64,000 nucleotides of DNA from Parasponia andersonii. Lineage: Eukaryota > Streptophyta > Magnoliopsida > Rosales > Cannabaceae. Where the stretch lies: the NCBI GenBank assembly GCA_002914805.1, contig JXTB01000177.1:255790-319789 (forward strand). Direction: 5' to 3'. Shown one piece after another: positions 24,234 to 38,099 of the stretch. Position 1 is the stretch's first letter. Every line of letters begins with the position of its first letter. Made by a program: the position numbers and the translations under genes. The notes under the pieces are model-generated. The model had not been told where the DNA came from and did no database searches. It worked only from the letters and a program-made list of their open reading frames with translations.

Positions 24234-27200
24234 CTGGATTTGTTATCACATAGAAATGGATTAATGATAGAGGATGTATTTGGTGCATGTTCTAACAAGA
24301 CTCACAAATCACCAATTATATTTAAAGACATTTGATTTTTCCGAGTGTACTTTGTGTTTATGTGGTAATATGTATAAATTCTATCATGAAGAACTCCACA
24401 AATGTAAAAGCGTCAAAAAAAAAAAAAAAATGTATACCTTCATGTCTTCCACAAAGGAAGGGAATCCACCGATAGTCATGAAAGTCAAGAATGAGGATAC
24501 AAACATGATAAGTGAACTTCTTGCCTGACACAATGAGAAAGGCACAAGAATATCAATAATTATATTAAGAAATGTCGAGTACAGTCGCGTCTGTTCAAAC
24601 CATTTATCAGTATAGAGATCATATGAATTTCATATTAAGACCAATTCCACCCACTAATCAACAATTAATGGTGAATGCAGTCATGACTACATCCTCATCA
24701 GACACCAAAAAAAGTTCAAATCATTATCTTTTTTGGGTGAGCTAAATTTGATCGTGAACACAATATCTCTCTCTTTAATTTACTCATTACTGATCGGTAC
24801 CTGAATTGAGCCGTTAGTATACCCAATATTGGTATAGATAGTGCCTAGCCCAATGGACAGTACAACATAGATAGCTAAGCGGAACCAGTAGTAGCCTAGA
24901 TCTCGATACATATTTATTAATGATCTCCTCGTAAGAACAATACACTGAGTAAGGAATCCAGCATGGCTTCTTTGTTTCTCCAATGCTCCACAATTACCCT
25001 GAGGTTCAAGAATGCCATTTTCAGGAGCTGTTAAGTTATAGTTATAGTAGTTGCCACCTTGCTATGGTTAGCCTGATCTCCTAGTTACCTGTTTAGTACT
25101 GCATATTTCTGTTACTTGTTTTTGAACTTGCTGGTAACTTTCAGAAGCTTTGTAAGACTTTACAAGAGTATCTATTGCTTCTTCCGTACGTAGTGCTCCA
25201 ACTGGTAAGCCTTGCTCAATATCCTGAAAAGATTATCAAAAATAATTTTTTTATACAAGTAACTTGTAATTTTCTAAGGATTGTTATAGGGTAATTATCA
25301 ATATTTCTTATTTGAAGAACATACATAACGAATTTATTGCACGATCGATAAATCCATGTTTATGAAAAATTGAATTACCTGCAGTTGATCAAAATCCTTG
25401 TTTATGGTTTTTAGGAAGTGATCGGATGGATTTTGGTGAGTCGGACAGGGAAAACCACTCCTAGTGAAAAACTGTGCAAACAATCCAATCAAAGCGTAGG
25501 AGTTAATTATTAAAAATTAAACAAAATTGATATAAATTTTTATTAATTCATAAAGTTATTACACGAAAGTTTTGTATCTTACTTAAAGGTAATGCAATTA
25601 AGATAAAATTCTTAAATTACGAGAAATTAATTTTAATTGAGAAAATGCTTAACATTATGAGAGTCTATATCTGACACAATGGATTGCTAGATTTCGCTCT
25701 AATTTGTATTCTCATAACGAGAAGAGAAATAAATAAAATTCTCAAAGAGAATTTAGAAAAAAAAGCTAAGATGTGATTGAAGATTGGATGATTATAACTT
25801 TTGCCAATGAAGACTATTTATATAAGTTTAGGATTAATCTAAACCATCTAATAAAATAATTTAAAGAAACTTACAAACATACACCTAACACTTACTAACC
25901 AAATAGACTTAAATAAATAAATTATTCACCTAATACACTTTAAATAAACAAATTGTTCACATAATACACTTCAAATAAACAAGCTAAATAACCTAACACA
26001 TTTCAAATAAATAAGTTTATAATACCTAATATACAAAAGCATTCTACCAACCAATGGAATGTTCATTAAATTGGGTTTTGAAATTTTGGACCTTGGCTTT
26101 GGGTCATAGATATTTGTAGGCTACTACATCAGTTCTCCCTCTTTTGAAAAACAACTCGTCCTCGAGTTGCTCAAGGTATGACTTATAGTTTATGGTGCTC
26201 TTACAGGTCTTAAACATTGAAGGTCTTAGAAATTATGTAACTATCTGGTAGATCAATGGCATATGCATTATTATTAATTTTTTGAATGTCGCGAAATGGG
26301 CCAATTTTATTTTTCTTGATTTTATTGTATTCTTATGTTAGAAGTATTTCTTTACGTAAACGAAGCATTACAAAATCGTTTTCTTTGAAAATTTTGAATC
26401 TTTTGTGCTTATCAGCATTAGCCTTGTATTTTATAGTAGACTATTCTAACTTTCTTTTCACTTCTTTATGGATATGGTTACCTTATTAATTAAATGATCG
26501 GCAATAATGCTCATCACTGGAAGTTTTGGTAAAGGTACCAAGTTGAGAGTACACAATAGAGGACGAATATAAATAATTTCAAATAGAAATTTACCACTGG
26601 AACGATTTGACATCTTGTTGTAAGTAAACTTAGCTTGTGGTAGGATATTCTCTCATTGTCTAGGGCTTTCTTTGATCAACCATCGTAAAATATAGCCAAT
26701 TGTGCGATTAGTGACTTTAGTTTGCCCATCTATTTGGGGATGATAAGTACTACTAAATTATAAGGTGGTATCAAGTCTTGTCCACAAAGTGCGCCAAAAA
26801 TGACTGAGGAATTTACTATCGTGAACAGAGACTATTATCATTAGTAACCCATGCAGATGAACAATCTCTCGTAAAAACAATTGAGCAATATAAGTAGTAT
26901 CTGAAGTTTTCTTGCAGGGAATAAAATGAGCCATCTTTGAAAAATGATTTACCACAACAAAGATAAAATCTGAACCTTTTTGTATTCGCGGTAGTCCCAA
27001 TATGAAATCCATAGACAAATCTTCCTAAAGTGCATCAGGAATAGGAAGTCGCATGTATAACCCAATATTTTGAGCTTGTCCCTTTGCATTCTGGTATATA
27101 TAATAATGCTTGACAAATTTCTCAACATTACGCTTAAGATGCGGCCAAAAGTATCGAGTTTTACTAATGAAATAGTTTTGTCTCACCCTATGTGTCCTCC

Positions 27201-30200
27201 TAACCCTCCTATGTGTAGCTACTGAATGATGTATTCTTTGAGAGATCCTTGTAGAATACATAAATGGTTTTCAAAGAATAGAAAACTATCATGTATTTGA
27301 CGTTTATTTGCAACTCCACTAATGCACTTCTCCCATTCTTCCTTGAAATCTTCATCATCAGCATATAAGTCTTTCAAATAATCAAAACCGATTATTTAAT
27401 TTTGAACAGCAGTCAGTAACAACTTGGTGAATCAGTCAGTGTGCAAAGGAATTGTTTTTGCTTCAAACAGTCAGTGTGCAGCTATAATACTAAAGTTTCT
27501 CATAAATCGTTTATAGAATGTTACAAGACCATGAAAACTCAGAACTTCTATAATGGTCTTTGGTATTGGCTATTCTAGGATAGCTTTTACCTTATCTTGA
27601 TAGACTTTGATTCTGCTAGATCTTACAATAAAGCCCAAGAAGACTAAGCTATCAGTCATGAAGCTACAATTCTTCAGGTTGACATACAACTGATTCTTAC
27701 GAAGTGTATTAAAAACTTCGATCAAGTGTTGTAGATGTTTTTTCTCAATCTGACTATAGACCAAAATATTATCAAAATAAATGACGACAAATCTTCCAAT
27801 GAAGGGTGGGAATACCTGATTTATTAATCTCATGAAAGTACTCAGGGCATTGGATAGATCGAATGACATAACTAACCACTCGTATAGTCCTTCATGTGTT
27901 TTGAATGCATGCTTCCATTCATTTCCAGGATGAATGCGAATATGATAATATTAGCTCCACAAATCAATCTTGGAAAAGAGCTTTGATTCTCCCAATCTAT
28001 CAAGCATGTAATCCAATCATAGGATAGGAAATCAATATCGTATTGGAATCTTATTGATGGCCCGACCATTAATGTACATCCTCTAGCTTTTGTCTTTATT
28101 CAGTATTAGGAGTGTAGGTACAACCATGAGGCTCATATTTTCTCTAATCGTCCATTTCTTGAGGAGGTCTTGGACTTGTGTTTGTAGGATCTCATACTCC
28201 TTAGGACTCATGCAGTAGTGTAGTAGACTCAGTAGACTTAGAATAAGATCAATCTGGTGTTGAATATTTCGTAGAGGTTGTAAGCCAGCAGGTAATTCCT
28301 CAGGAATGATATCTTCAAATTCAGACACTATTGTTTGAACTTATATCGGAATATTGGTTAGATTGTATGCTACTTTAGGTACAAAAAGAAGGTTGATCCT
28401 GGTGGAGGTTGTTTAGTTATTTTGCAGCTTCATAGGAGCTAGAGTAATTTTCATATTATCTTAGTGGACGCTATATGTGTTAGCTTTGCCATTATACATA
28501 GTATTTAAATCGAATTGTCACGATCGACCAAGCAACATATGACAAGCATCTATATCAACAATATGTGTGGTTAGATTAACGGGTATATTCTGACAACAAT
28601 CGTCTTATCACCAAAGAAATATCTTCATCTCCATAAATAACTTCTTCAGGTTCAACTTCTCCCCTTTGACGTTGTCATCATGTGTGGTTAGATTTACAAG
28701 TCTATTTTGATGATATTGATTTGAATAGTAGCCTGTTCATCTACAATGATAACATTTATTACCTGTCGGGATTGCATTAGGGTTGTTAGTGTTGTTGGCT
28801 ATTTCCCTTTGAAGTCGAGCGGTTGGTTAGTTGTGAGAAATAATTGGTCTTACTGTTTCATCGTGTGGTCTTACTATGGCCTTCCCTTTGCTCAAATCAG
28901 ATCTTTGTGGTGGTGTAGAGGATTAAAAAGTTGTTGAATTACGATTTGCCCTTTTGTTGAGCTGAGTTTCAATTTTCAAAGCGAGTTGAATTGCACTAGA
29001 CAAAGTATTATGAGATTGTTTGAATACCTCATGTTGTATGTTTACATGAAGTCCATTAATGAATCTAGAAATCTTTTTACTTTCGGATTCACAAATATCC
29101 ACTTAGGTAGTCTGTAAAACTCGGTTATGTATTCTTGTATTGTCTGGTATGCTTGTCGATAATGTTGATATCGACTAAAAAGGGTTTGTTTGTGATCTGG
29201 AGATAGAAGGTGCTTGATTATCAATTGTTTCATCTGCCGCTAATTGTGAACTTTGTTTCTCCCTTGCCGAATACATGTCACTTGTAATTGATCCCACTAA
29301 GCTAATGTGCCTCCTTTGAGTCAATAAGTCACCAATTTGACTTTCTTGTATTCTGGAGTATCCCAATAATCAAAAAACTTTTCTACTTCAGCTAGCCAAT
29401 CAAGGAATTCTTCAATCACGAATAGACTATTAAATTACGGAATTTAGATCTTCATGCAGTAGTCATTTTGCTGAGCTCCTTAGTAATTTTTGGGCATGGT
29501 TGGTCCTTCATCCTCTTCACTAGGATCTTCATCTTGAAAAAGTTGATTTTAATATCGTCTAAAATTTCTAAGAGGATCAATTTCTTCACATCTCTGTCGT
29601 TCATAGTTGTTGTTTTATCTCCCAAAAAAGTGTTGAGTCAAATTTATAAGTATTATTTCTAAATTCTACAATCTTCTACCAAGTGTATCCATTGACTCTT
29701 TTATTGCGAACTCTTCTATAACATGATTTTGTTGGCTAGACTCTCCCTCCGACACCTCTTTTTCTTTTTTAATTTTTTTTAAACTTTTTTACATTTTTTA
29801 CTTTGTTTTTTTGCTTTTATAGGAAGGAAAATAGTACAAATTTTTAAAAGTAAAGAAAAATAGAATCATTTTTTTTTTACTTTTTACTTTTTTTTTGATT
29901 TTATAGGAAATAAAAATAGTACAAACTCTTAAAAGTAAAGAAAAATAGAGCTCTCAAAAATCTAAATAGTAAGAAAAAAAATAACGCTTACAAAAATGTA
30001 TATATTACCTTTTAAAGGAATGAAGCAAATTCTCTAAGGAGGAAACCTTGATATACGCCTCTTTTTTTTTTTTTTTTTTGGGAAACAAAGATAGTTTATA
30101 GAACGATTATATGTGCATGTGTGGTAAATAATTATTGTAGGAAAGCGATGGTAAAGATTAGATAATGAAGGTGATAATGAAATAAGGATTTTTTTTAATG

Positions 30201-33200
30201 AAAATAGTATAGAGTGACGGTAATAGGAAAGCTCCGCCTGATACAGTGGTAGGCTCTGGTACCAATTGAAGCAATAGATTGCTAGATTTCGCTGTAATAT
30301 GCATTCTCACAATGAGAAGAGAAACAAGTAAAATTCTCAAAGAGAATTTAGAAGAGAAAACTAAGATGTGATTGAAAAATAGATGATTACAATTCTCGCC
30401 AATGAAGCCTATTTATACAAGTTTAGGATTAATCTAAACCATCCAATAAAATAATTCTATGAAACTTACGACCATACACTTAGTGTTGAAAATAAACTTG
30501 TTTAAGCCCATAAGAAGTGTTTTAAGCCCATCAACATGAGGCCTAATAAGTTAGAGATAGCTCAAGTGCACAAAGCTCATAAAGAAAAGGCTCAAGTCCA
30601 AATTGAAGAAGTCTTCCACATAGAATCTTCTAGTGTTAGCTAGATATTAGCTTTTTACATGTGAATTATTTGATTACTTAGATTATTATTAGAAGTATGT
30701 AGAAGAAAATATGTATGGCATAAGGATTTTTGTAATTATTTACTTGTGTGTTCTCATTCTTTCTCATGTAGTATAAATACCCTCTCTATTTGAGTTCTAA
30801 GCATCAAGTAAGAAGCAAAGATTCTAAGAGTGAAGAGAAGAGAGAAAGAAGCATAGCTTCTAGTGAGTAAGTGAGCTTGAAGAGTGAAGTTGAGAATTTT
30901 CTCGTGTAAAAGTACTTGAGTGAATAATAAAGTTTGTTTTAATTTCTAACAAAGTAGTATCAGAGCGATATTGTGAGTTCTCATAAAATTCTAAATATGC
31001 TCCGTGATTGCAGTTTTGATTGATCTTCCACATCAAAAAAGAATTCTTGAGATTGAGAGTATTATCTATTTATTTCAAATATACTAATATTACATATCAA
31101 ATCAAAGAGTTCGACGAGACGAAAACGCTACCACAAAAATCAACCCAATCGGAGTCCGAACGATTCTGAATGAGTTGTCGGCAATTTGCTGTCATAATTG
31201 AGTTAATTCACCGAGTTAAGCCGAGTAGAGCCGTTTGGCCAAGCCGGTATAGCCGTTGACCGAGGCGTTAGAACTGTTGACCAAGCCATCAGAGCTATCG
31301 GATCGCGCAGTTGACCCAACTGTTGACTAGCATTGACCGTTGACCGAATGTTGACTTTGACCATTATCTTTGACCACGTTGATATACAAGTCAATCTTAA
31401 GGTTTTTCGATGTTCCGGATCAATCCATGTAGTCGAAATTTCCAAAAGCTTACTCTGTTAAGAGTTATAGTTACTGGCAGTTTAGTATCTATTCAAGTTC
31501 CACCACTTTAAGGTAGCAACTTTGATAATTGGACGATCAAAATAAAATTCCTCCTTAGAGCACATGATGTTTGGGAAGTAGTGGAAAAAGACTACAAAGA
31601 GCCAAGAGATGAGGTAATACTATCCTTAATATAGAAGGATAGTTTAAAAGATTCAAGAGAGACAAAAGAGCTCTCTTCCTCGTCTACCAGGCCTTAGATG
31701 ACAATGAGTTTAAGAAAATCTCAAGTGCAACCTTTGCTAAAGAAGCATGGGAGAAACTTCAAATTTCATATAAGGGAGAAGAAAAGGTTAAAAAGGTTCG
31801 TCTTCAAACTCTAAGAGGAGAGTTTGATTTACTATACATGACAGAGACTGAGTTAGTTTCTGATTACTTTTCAAGAGTTTTAGCCATTTTGAATCAAATA
31901 AAGTGAAATGGTGAGAAACTTGAAAATGTTACGATCACGGATCTAAAGTTTGAGAATATTATTACTGTTATCGAAGCAACTAAAGATTTGAGAGCCATGA
32001 CAATAGAATAACTCTTAAGTTCTTTACAAGCTCACGAGGAAAAGAAAAAGAAGAAGCCAAATTTTAAAGAGCAGCTTCTCAAGACACAACTTACAGAGAA
32101 AGACGATAGCCAATATAGCAAAAGAAGTCAACGTGGTCATGGTAGAGGACAAGGACATGGTACAAGTCGAGATCGTGGATGAGGTTGGAATTCCAACAAC
32201 CACAATTATCATATTAACAATTTCGAAAGAGGAGAAAGGTCTACAAGAGGTCATAGTAGAGGTCGAATGACTCAAGGCCTGAGAAGTCTCAAGTTAAATA
32301 TTTCAATTGTCATAAATTTGGCCATTACGCTAGAGAGTGTAAAGCACCCAATAGCAGAATTGAAGAGAAAGTCAATTATATTGAAGAGAAAAGGGAAGAA
32401 AATGGCACCGTACTACTAGTATATAACGACAACAACGAAGGACAGGACAACACATGGTATCTTGACACCGGTGCTCACAATCATATGTGTGGGCGTCGAT
32501 CAATATTTATAGAGCTTGATAAATCAATCAGTGGGAGTGTTTCTTTCGGTGATGATTCAAAAGTAGTGGTAAAAGAAAAAGATAAAATTCTTATCCGCTA
32601 GAAAAATAAGGGGCATCAATTTATTTCAAATGTTAATTATGTACCCACAATAAAAACAAACATCTTGAGTTTGGAACAACTCTTAGAGAAAGGCTATGAT
32701 ATTCACTTGAAAGATTATAGTCTTTCTATAAGAGATAACAATATGAACTTGATTGCCAAGGTACCTATGTCAAGAAATAGAATGTTGTTATTGAACATTC
32801 AAAGTGATATGATAAAATGTCTGAAAGCATGTTACAAGGATTCATCATGGCTATGGTATTTGAGATTCGGGCATCTCAACTTTGGAGGACTAGACCTACT
32901 ATCCAAGAAAGAAATGGCGAGAGGCTTGCCATGCATCAATCATCCTAATCAGCTTTGTGAAGGATGCCTAATCGGGAAGCAATTTAGGAAAAGCTTTCCA
33001 AAAGAGTCGAATTCAAAAGCCAGAAGCCACTAGAGCTCGTGCATACAGATGTGTGCAGTTCTATCAAACCAAGTTCTTTCAGTAAGAGCAATTACTTCTT
33101 GCTCTTTATTGATGATTTCTCAAGAAAGACTTGGGTTTGTTTCTTAAAGCAAAAATCAGAAGTCTTTGAAGCTTTCAAGAAGTTCAAGGCTTCTGTAGAG

Positions 33201-36200
33201 AAGGAAAGCAGTCTTCAGATTAAAGCCATGAGATCTGATAAAGGAGGAGAATTCACTTCAAAAGAGTTTCAAGAATTCTGTGAAGCAAATGGAATTCGAT
33301 GACCTTTAACTATTCCAAGAACCCTTCAACAAAATGGTGTAGCAGAAAGGAAGAACTGGACCATCTTCAACATAGCTCGAAGTATGCTAAAAAGTAAGAG
33401 ATTACCCAAAGAGTTCTGGGCAGAAGCAGTTGCTTGTGCAGTTTACTTGTCCAATCGATCTTCAATAAGAAGTGTGTGGGGAAAGACACCACAAGAAGCA
33501 TGGGGTGGAAGGAGGCTTGGGATCTCCTACTTAATAGTCTTTGGAAGCATAACCCATGTGCATATGCTAGACAAATATAGAACCAAGCTTGATGATAAAA
33601 GCAAGAAATTAATTTTCATTGGCTACGATACCGACTCCAAAGGATATAAGTTATACAATCCTAACAACAGAAAAGTAATCATCAGTCGAGATATAATATT
33701 TGATGAAGAAAGTGAATAGGACTTTGGTTCTCAAACACATGACTACAATTTTTTTTCCACAATTTGAAGATATGGAAACACCAGTAGAGCAAGCAAGAGA
33801 ACTCCATCAGGAGGCTATTACTCCAACTTCCTCACCAAAATCATCCAATCATAAAGATTCATCTCCATCTTTCTTTATGAAGAACGTACAAAAAGTCTTG
33901 AAGATCTATATAAGATGGCAGATAGACTCGAAAACCTCACTCTATTTTGCATATTTGCTGATTATGAACCAACAAACTTCCAAGAGGCTGTACAAGATGA
34001 AAAATAGAGGAATGCGATGGATAAAGAAGTCAAAGCCATAGAGAAGAATGACACTTGGAAACTATCTACTCTTCCTAAAGGTCATAAAGTTATCGGTGTA
34101 AAATGGGTGTACAAGGTGAAGAATAATACCAACAGAGAGGTAGAAAGATACAAAGTAAGACTAGTCGTGAAAGACTATAGTCAAAGAGCTGGCATTGACT
34201 ACGATGAGGTATTCGCTCCTGTTGCACGATTAAAAACTATAAAACTAATTATTTCTCTTGCTGCTCAGAACAAATGGAAGATTCATCATATGGATGTAAA
34301 GTCTGCATTTCTGAATGAAGTTCTTGAAGAAAAAGTCTATATCGAACAACTATTGGATTATGAGATGAAAGAGCATAAAGATAAGGTTTTGAAGTTGAAG
34401 AAGACTCTTTACGGTCTAAAGCAAGCACCAAGAGTATGGAACAACTGAATTGACAAACATTTCCAAGAGAATGGATTTATTAAGTGCCCTTATGAACATA
34501 CTCTTTATGTTAAGATTAAAGATGGAGATATTCTGGTTGTATGCTTGTATGTGGATGATCTTATATTTACTGGAAGTAATCCAAAGATATTTGATGAATT
34601 CAAGAAAGTAATGACACATGAGTTTGAAATGATAGACATCGGACTTATGGCGTTCTACCTCAGCATAGAAGTCAAGCAAAAGGAAGAAGACATCTTTATC
34701 TCTCAAGAAAGCTATATAAAGGAGATCCTGAAGAAGTTCAATATGGATGATTGCAAGCCAATAAGTACATCAGTAGAGTGCAGAATAAAATTATTCAAAG
34801 ACGATGAAGCAAAAAAGTTGGATCCAAAACTCTTCAAGAGCCTTGTTAGATGCCTTCGGTACTTGACATATACAAGGCCTGACATTCTCTATGCAACTGG
34901 ACTAGTGAGTCATTACATGGAAACTCTAACAACTACTTACTTCAAAGCTGCAAAGAGAATTCTTCGTTACCCAAAAGGTACGATCAATCTTGGCTTGTTC
35001 TATTCAGTTTCTAATAATTACAAACTCGTTGATTACAATAATAGTGATTGGGCCAGAGATACTAATGATCGAAAAAATATAATTTGTTTTGTGTTTTTCT
35101 TGGTAGAAACTGCCTTCACCTGAATATCTAAGAAACAACCGATTGTCACCCTTTCAACATGTGAAGTTTAGTACGTAGCCACTATATCATGTGTTAGTCA
35201 TGCAATCTAGCTAAGAAGGTTGTTGAAAGAGTTAAACATGCCTCAAAAGGAGCCAACGAAGATTTGTATCAACAATAAGTCAGCAATAGCTTTGGCTAAA
35301 AATCCAATCTTTTATGACCAAAGCAAGTATATCGACACTCACTATCATTATATAAGAGAATATATTGCAAACAAAGAAGTACAATTGGAGTATGTGAGAT
35401 CACATGATCAGATTGCTGATATTTTCACCAAGCCACTCAAGTTTGAAGACTTCGCAAGATTAAAAAACTTGCTTGGTATTATAAAACAAGTTTAAAGGAG
35501 GGGGGGATGTTGAAAATAAACTTATTTAAGCCCATAAGAAGTGTTTTAAGTCCATCAACATGAGGCCCAATAAGTTGGAGTTAGCCCAAATGCAAAGCTC
35601 ATAAAAGAAAAAGTCCAAGTCCAAATTGAAGAAGCCTTCCACTTAAAATATTCTAATGTTAGCTAGATATTAGCGTTTTGCATGTGAATTATATGATTAC
35701 TTAAATTATTATTAGAAGTGTGTAGAAGAAAATATGCGTGACTTATGGATTTTTATAATTATTTATTTGTATGGTTCTCATTGTTTCTCATGTAGTATAA
35801 ATACCCCTCGCCTCCCTATTTGAGTTCTAAGCATCAAGTAAGAAGCAAAGCTTCTAAGAGTGAAGAGAAGAGAGAAAGAAGCATAGCTTTTAATGAGTGA
35901 GTGAGTGAGAAGAGTGAAGTTGAGAATTTTCTCTTGTAAAAGTATTTGAGTGAATAATAAAATTTATTTTACTTTCCAATACCTAATACCTACTAACTAA
36001 ATATACTTAAATAAATAAATTATTTACCTAATATATTTTAAATAAAAAAATTGTTCACTTAACACACTTTAAATAAACAAGCTAAATAATATAATACATT
36101 TCAAATAAATAAATCTATAATACCTAACACTTAAAAGCATTTTACCAATAAATAGAATGTTTATTAGATTGGATTTTGGAATTTTGGACTTTGACTTTGG

Positions 36201-38053
36201 TGTAGGCTACTGCATTAATGCCGAAAGATAGAAGAAAAAAAAAAAAAGAAAAAAGAAGGAAAAAACATAAATGACGTGGCACATTAGAGAGCAGGTAATA
36301 ATAATCGTATTAAGCGCTATGCATTTAAGTTATTTTTTGAACATAATTTCAAATATAAAACAAGCATATTATATATACTCGCGTATGTGTATTATTAGTA
36401 TTATTTTTATGAAGTCTCAGAACTCAGATGGCTTCAACTTAATCAACAGTTAGTAATTGGTTCAAAATCCTTACCTCATCCGCCGCAGAAGCCGGACCAA
36501 AGTATACAGTTTTGCCAGCGGAAAGAAGGCAAAGGCTATCAAAGAGCTGAAACACTTCTGAGCTCGGCTGATGAATTGAAGCCACTACAGTTCTCCTTGT
36601 ACCGGCTCCGCCGCCCCTCCGACTCTGTAAATCCAAGGCCGCAATTCTGCTCATGACGTAGTAAGAAGCGGCGCTGTCTAGCCCGCTCGTCGGCTCGTCG
36701 AGGAAGAGAAGCTTCGGTCGCGTCAGGATCTCTATGCAGATGCTGACTCTCCTCTTCTGCCCCCCGCTGAGGCCCTTGCTCCCTAAGCCGGTGCCGCCGA
36801 TACAAGTGTTGACGGCGTCCGCCAGGCCCATCTCTCGTATTGTCAACTCCGCCCGCTCCTTCTTCTCTGTCACCGTCATGGAGTCCGGAAGCTGCAGCTG
36901 AGCTGAGTAGTGAACGGCTTCTCTTACCGTTAAGGTAGTTATCAGAGCGTCATCTTGTGTCACGTATGCCTGTGTGGATTATTCATGCATGAGTCCAATA
37001 TTAATTAACGTAGAAAAATCTATGCTTCGTAAAAAGTGGGAAAACTGGTCCAACTAATCGAGTAAATAATAGGACTAACAACTGATTACACACTGAATAA
37101 TTTATAATTTATAAATCTATACTTTGAGGGGGATTTTAAACTGCTGCATATTATTTGATAACGGGACTACCATACTTTTCTTTTTCTTTGTTTTTTTTTT
37201 TTTTTTTTTTAAATTTGGGGAATTGAAATTTGAATTTAGACCTCTACGTTGAAAGGAGTGTGATTATCACTGAGCTAAACCCTGTCATTAGAGACTACTA
37301 TACTTTTTAGATTAAGTGAATAATTTATGTGATTGTAATCATATTAATTATAGATTGTTTCTCACACGATTTGTATACAAATTTTGTACGATATTCGTGC
37401 ATTGAACATCACTATAAAGTTTCTTTTGAAGGACATTTACTTTTTATTTAAAAAAATAGCGGCTAGAGTGTTATTATGATGAGGACACTATCTTTTGGTG
37501 ATATTTGGCGAGTTCAAATGGCTAAATTGCCAAAAAATAAAATTAATAAGGAAAAAATGAATAAAGTCTAACTAACATACTGTATAGTTTTGTGTGGTGA
37601 AAATGAAGTTCACTACTACCTATGTTAGACAACACTTTAAGTTTTTTCTTTATTGTCTTACTAGATCAGCCTCACTTTTCCCCTCCTTCTCACTCTAGAT
37701 AATTTTATGTATTCATAGATCATTGATTATGGCGTAGAAAACAATCATCTTTGTTAGCTTTCAAATATTTTAATAAACACATAATACATACCGATGTTCC
37801 ATAAGCCAGAGTCCGTTTTTGTCCATTTATCAAAATATCCCCGCTTTGCCTTGTCTTCGAACTCAATCGTCCTGCAAATAGAGTATCATGGTTAAAGTCT
37901 TCTAACTCTTAATCGTGTCCCGATAAAGAAAAAGGCTTTCTAACTATTACTAATGGAAGTAAGAAAAAGGAAACCTTATTAATTGCAAGAGAAATTCCGT
38001 AAGAACTGAGAAGGAATAAAACATTGGCTTTTTTTCTTTGTAGTATGTGGTCC

Positions 38054-38099
<46 letters not shown>

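Larger units (their letters stand above)
30484..35981 (+). mobile_element. Ty1/copia element (copy A) nested in the intron-3 chromovirus
   Basis: Plus orientation, antisense to the ABCG gene. Parts: 5' LTR 30484-30951, primer-binding site (TAGTATCAGAGC, 30955-30966), gag (about 31490-32280), zinc knuckle near 32300 ([12 protein letters not shown]), protease ([12 protein letters not shown] near 32460), integrase (32870-33720; [13 protein letters not shown]), RT (34020-34900; [18 protein letters not shown]), RNase H (to 35495), polypurine tract AAAGGAGGGGGG and 3' LTR 35508-35981. The text is of the Tork/TNT1 style, by resemblance. Several breaks. LTRs differ by roughly 8% by eye, a few million years at usual plant rates. 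Same family as the inverted copy in intron 1. Confidence 0.9.
25672..36217 (-). mobile_element. Ty3/gypsy chromovirus (CRM/Reina-like) in ABCG intron 3, split by a copia insertion
   Basis: Minus orientation, the same as the host gene. Parts: 5' LTR (30267-30483 and, beyond the copia insertion, 35982-36217), primer-binding site TTGGTACCAGAGCC (30253-30266), gag (about 29040-29370; [21 protein letters not shown]-like), RT ([15 protein letters not shown] near 28300; [13 protein letters not shown] near 27780), integrase (zinc-finger side near 27200, [10 protein letters not shown] near 27010), polypurine tract AAAAGAGGGAGAAC (26132-26146) and 3' LTR (25672-26131). The integrase and RT text matches chromoviruses. 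The copy is broken in many places. No convincing target duplication remains. Confidence 0.85.

Noticed and set aside
24999-25030. Alternative 3' splice site for ABCG exon 6 about 29 bases upstream
   Set aside because: It would put the conserved [15 protein letters not shown] text out of frame; the CCTCAG site keeps it.
36539-36805. 88-codon open frame overlapping ABCG exon 3
   Set aside because: It is a shadow frame of the real exon on the same strand.
37225-37290. A functional tRNA gene
   Set aside because: The A- and B-box-like phrases are there, but no full cloverleaf can be drawn, and the A tail and flanking duplication point to a SINE.
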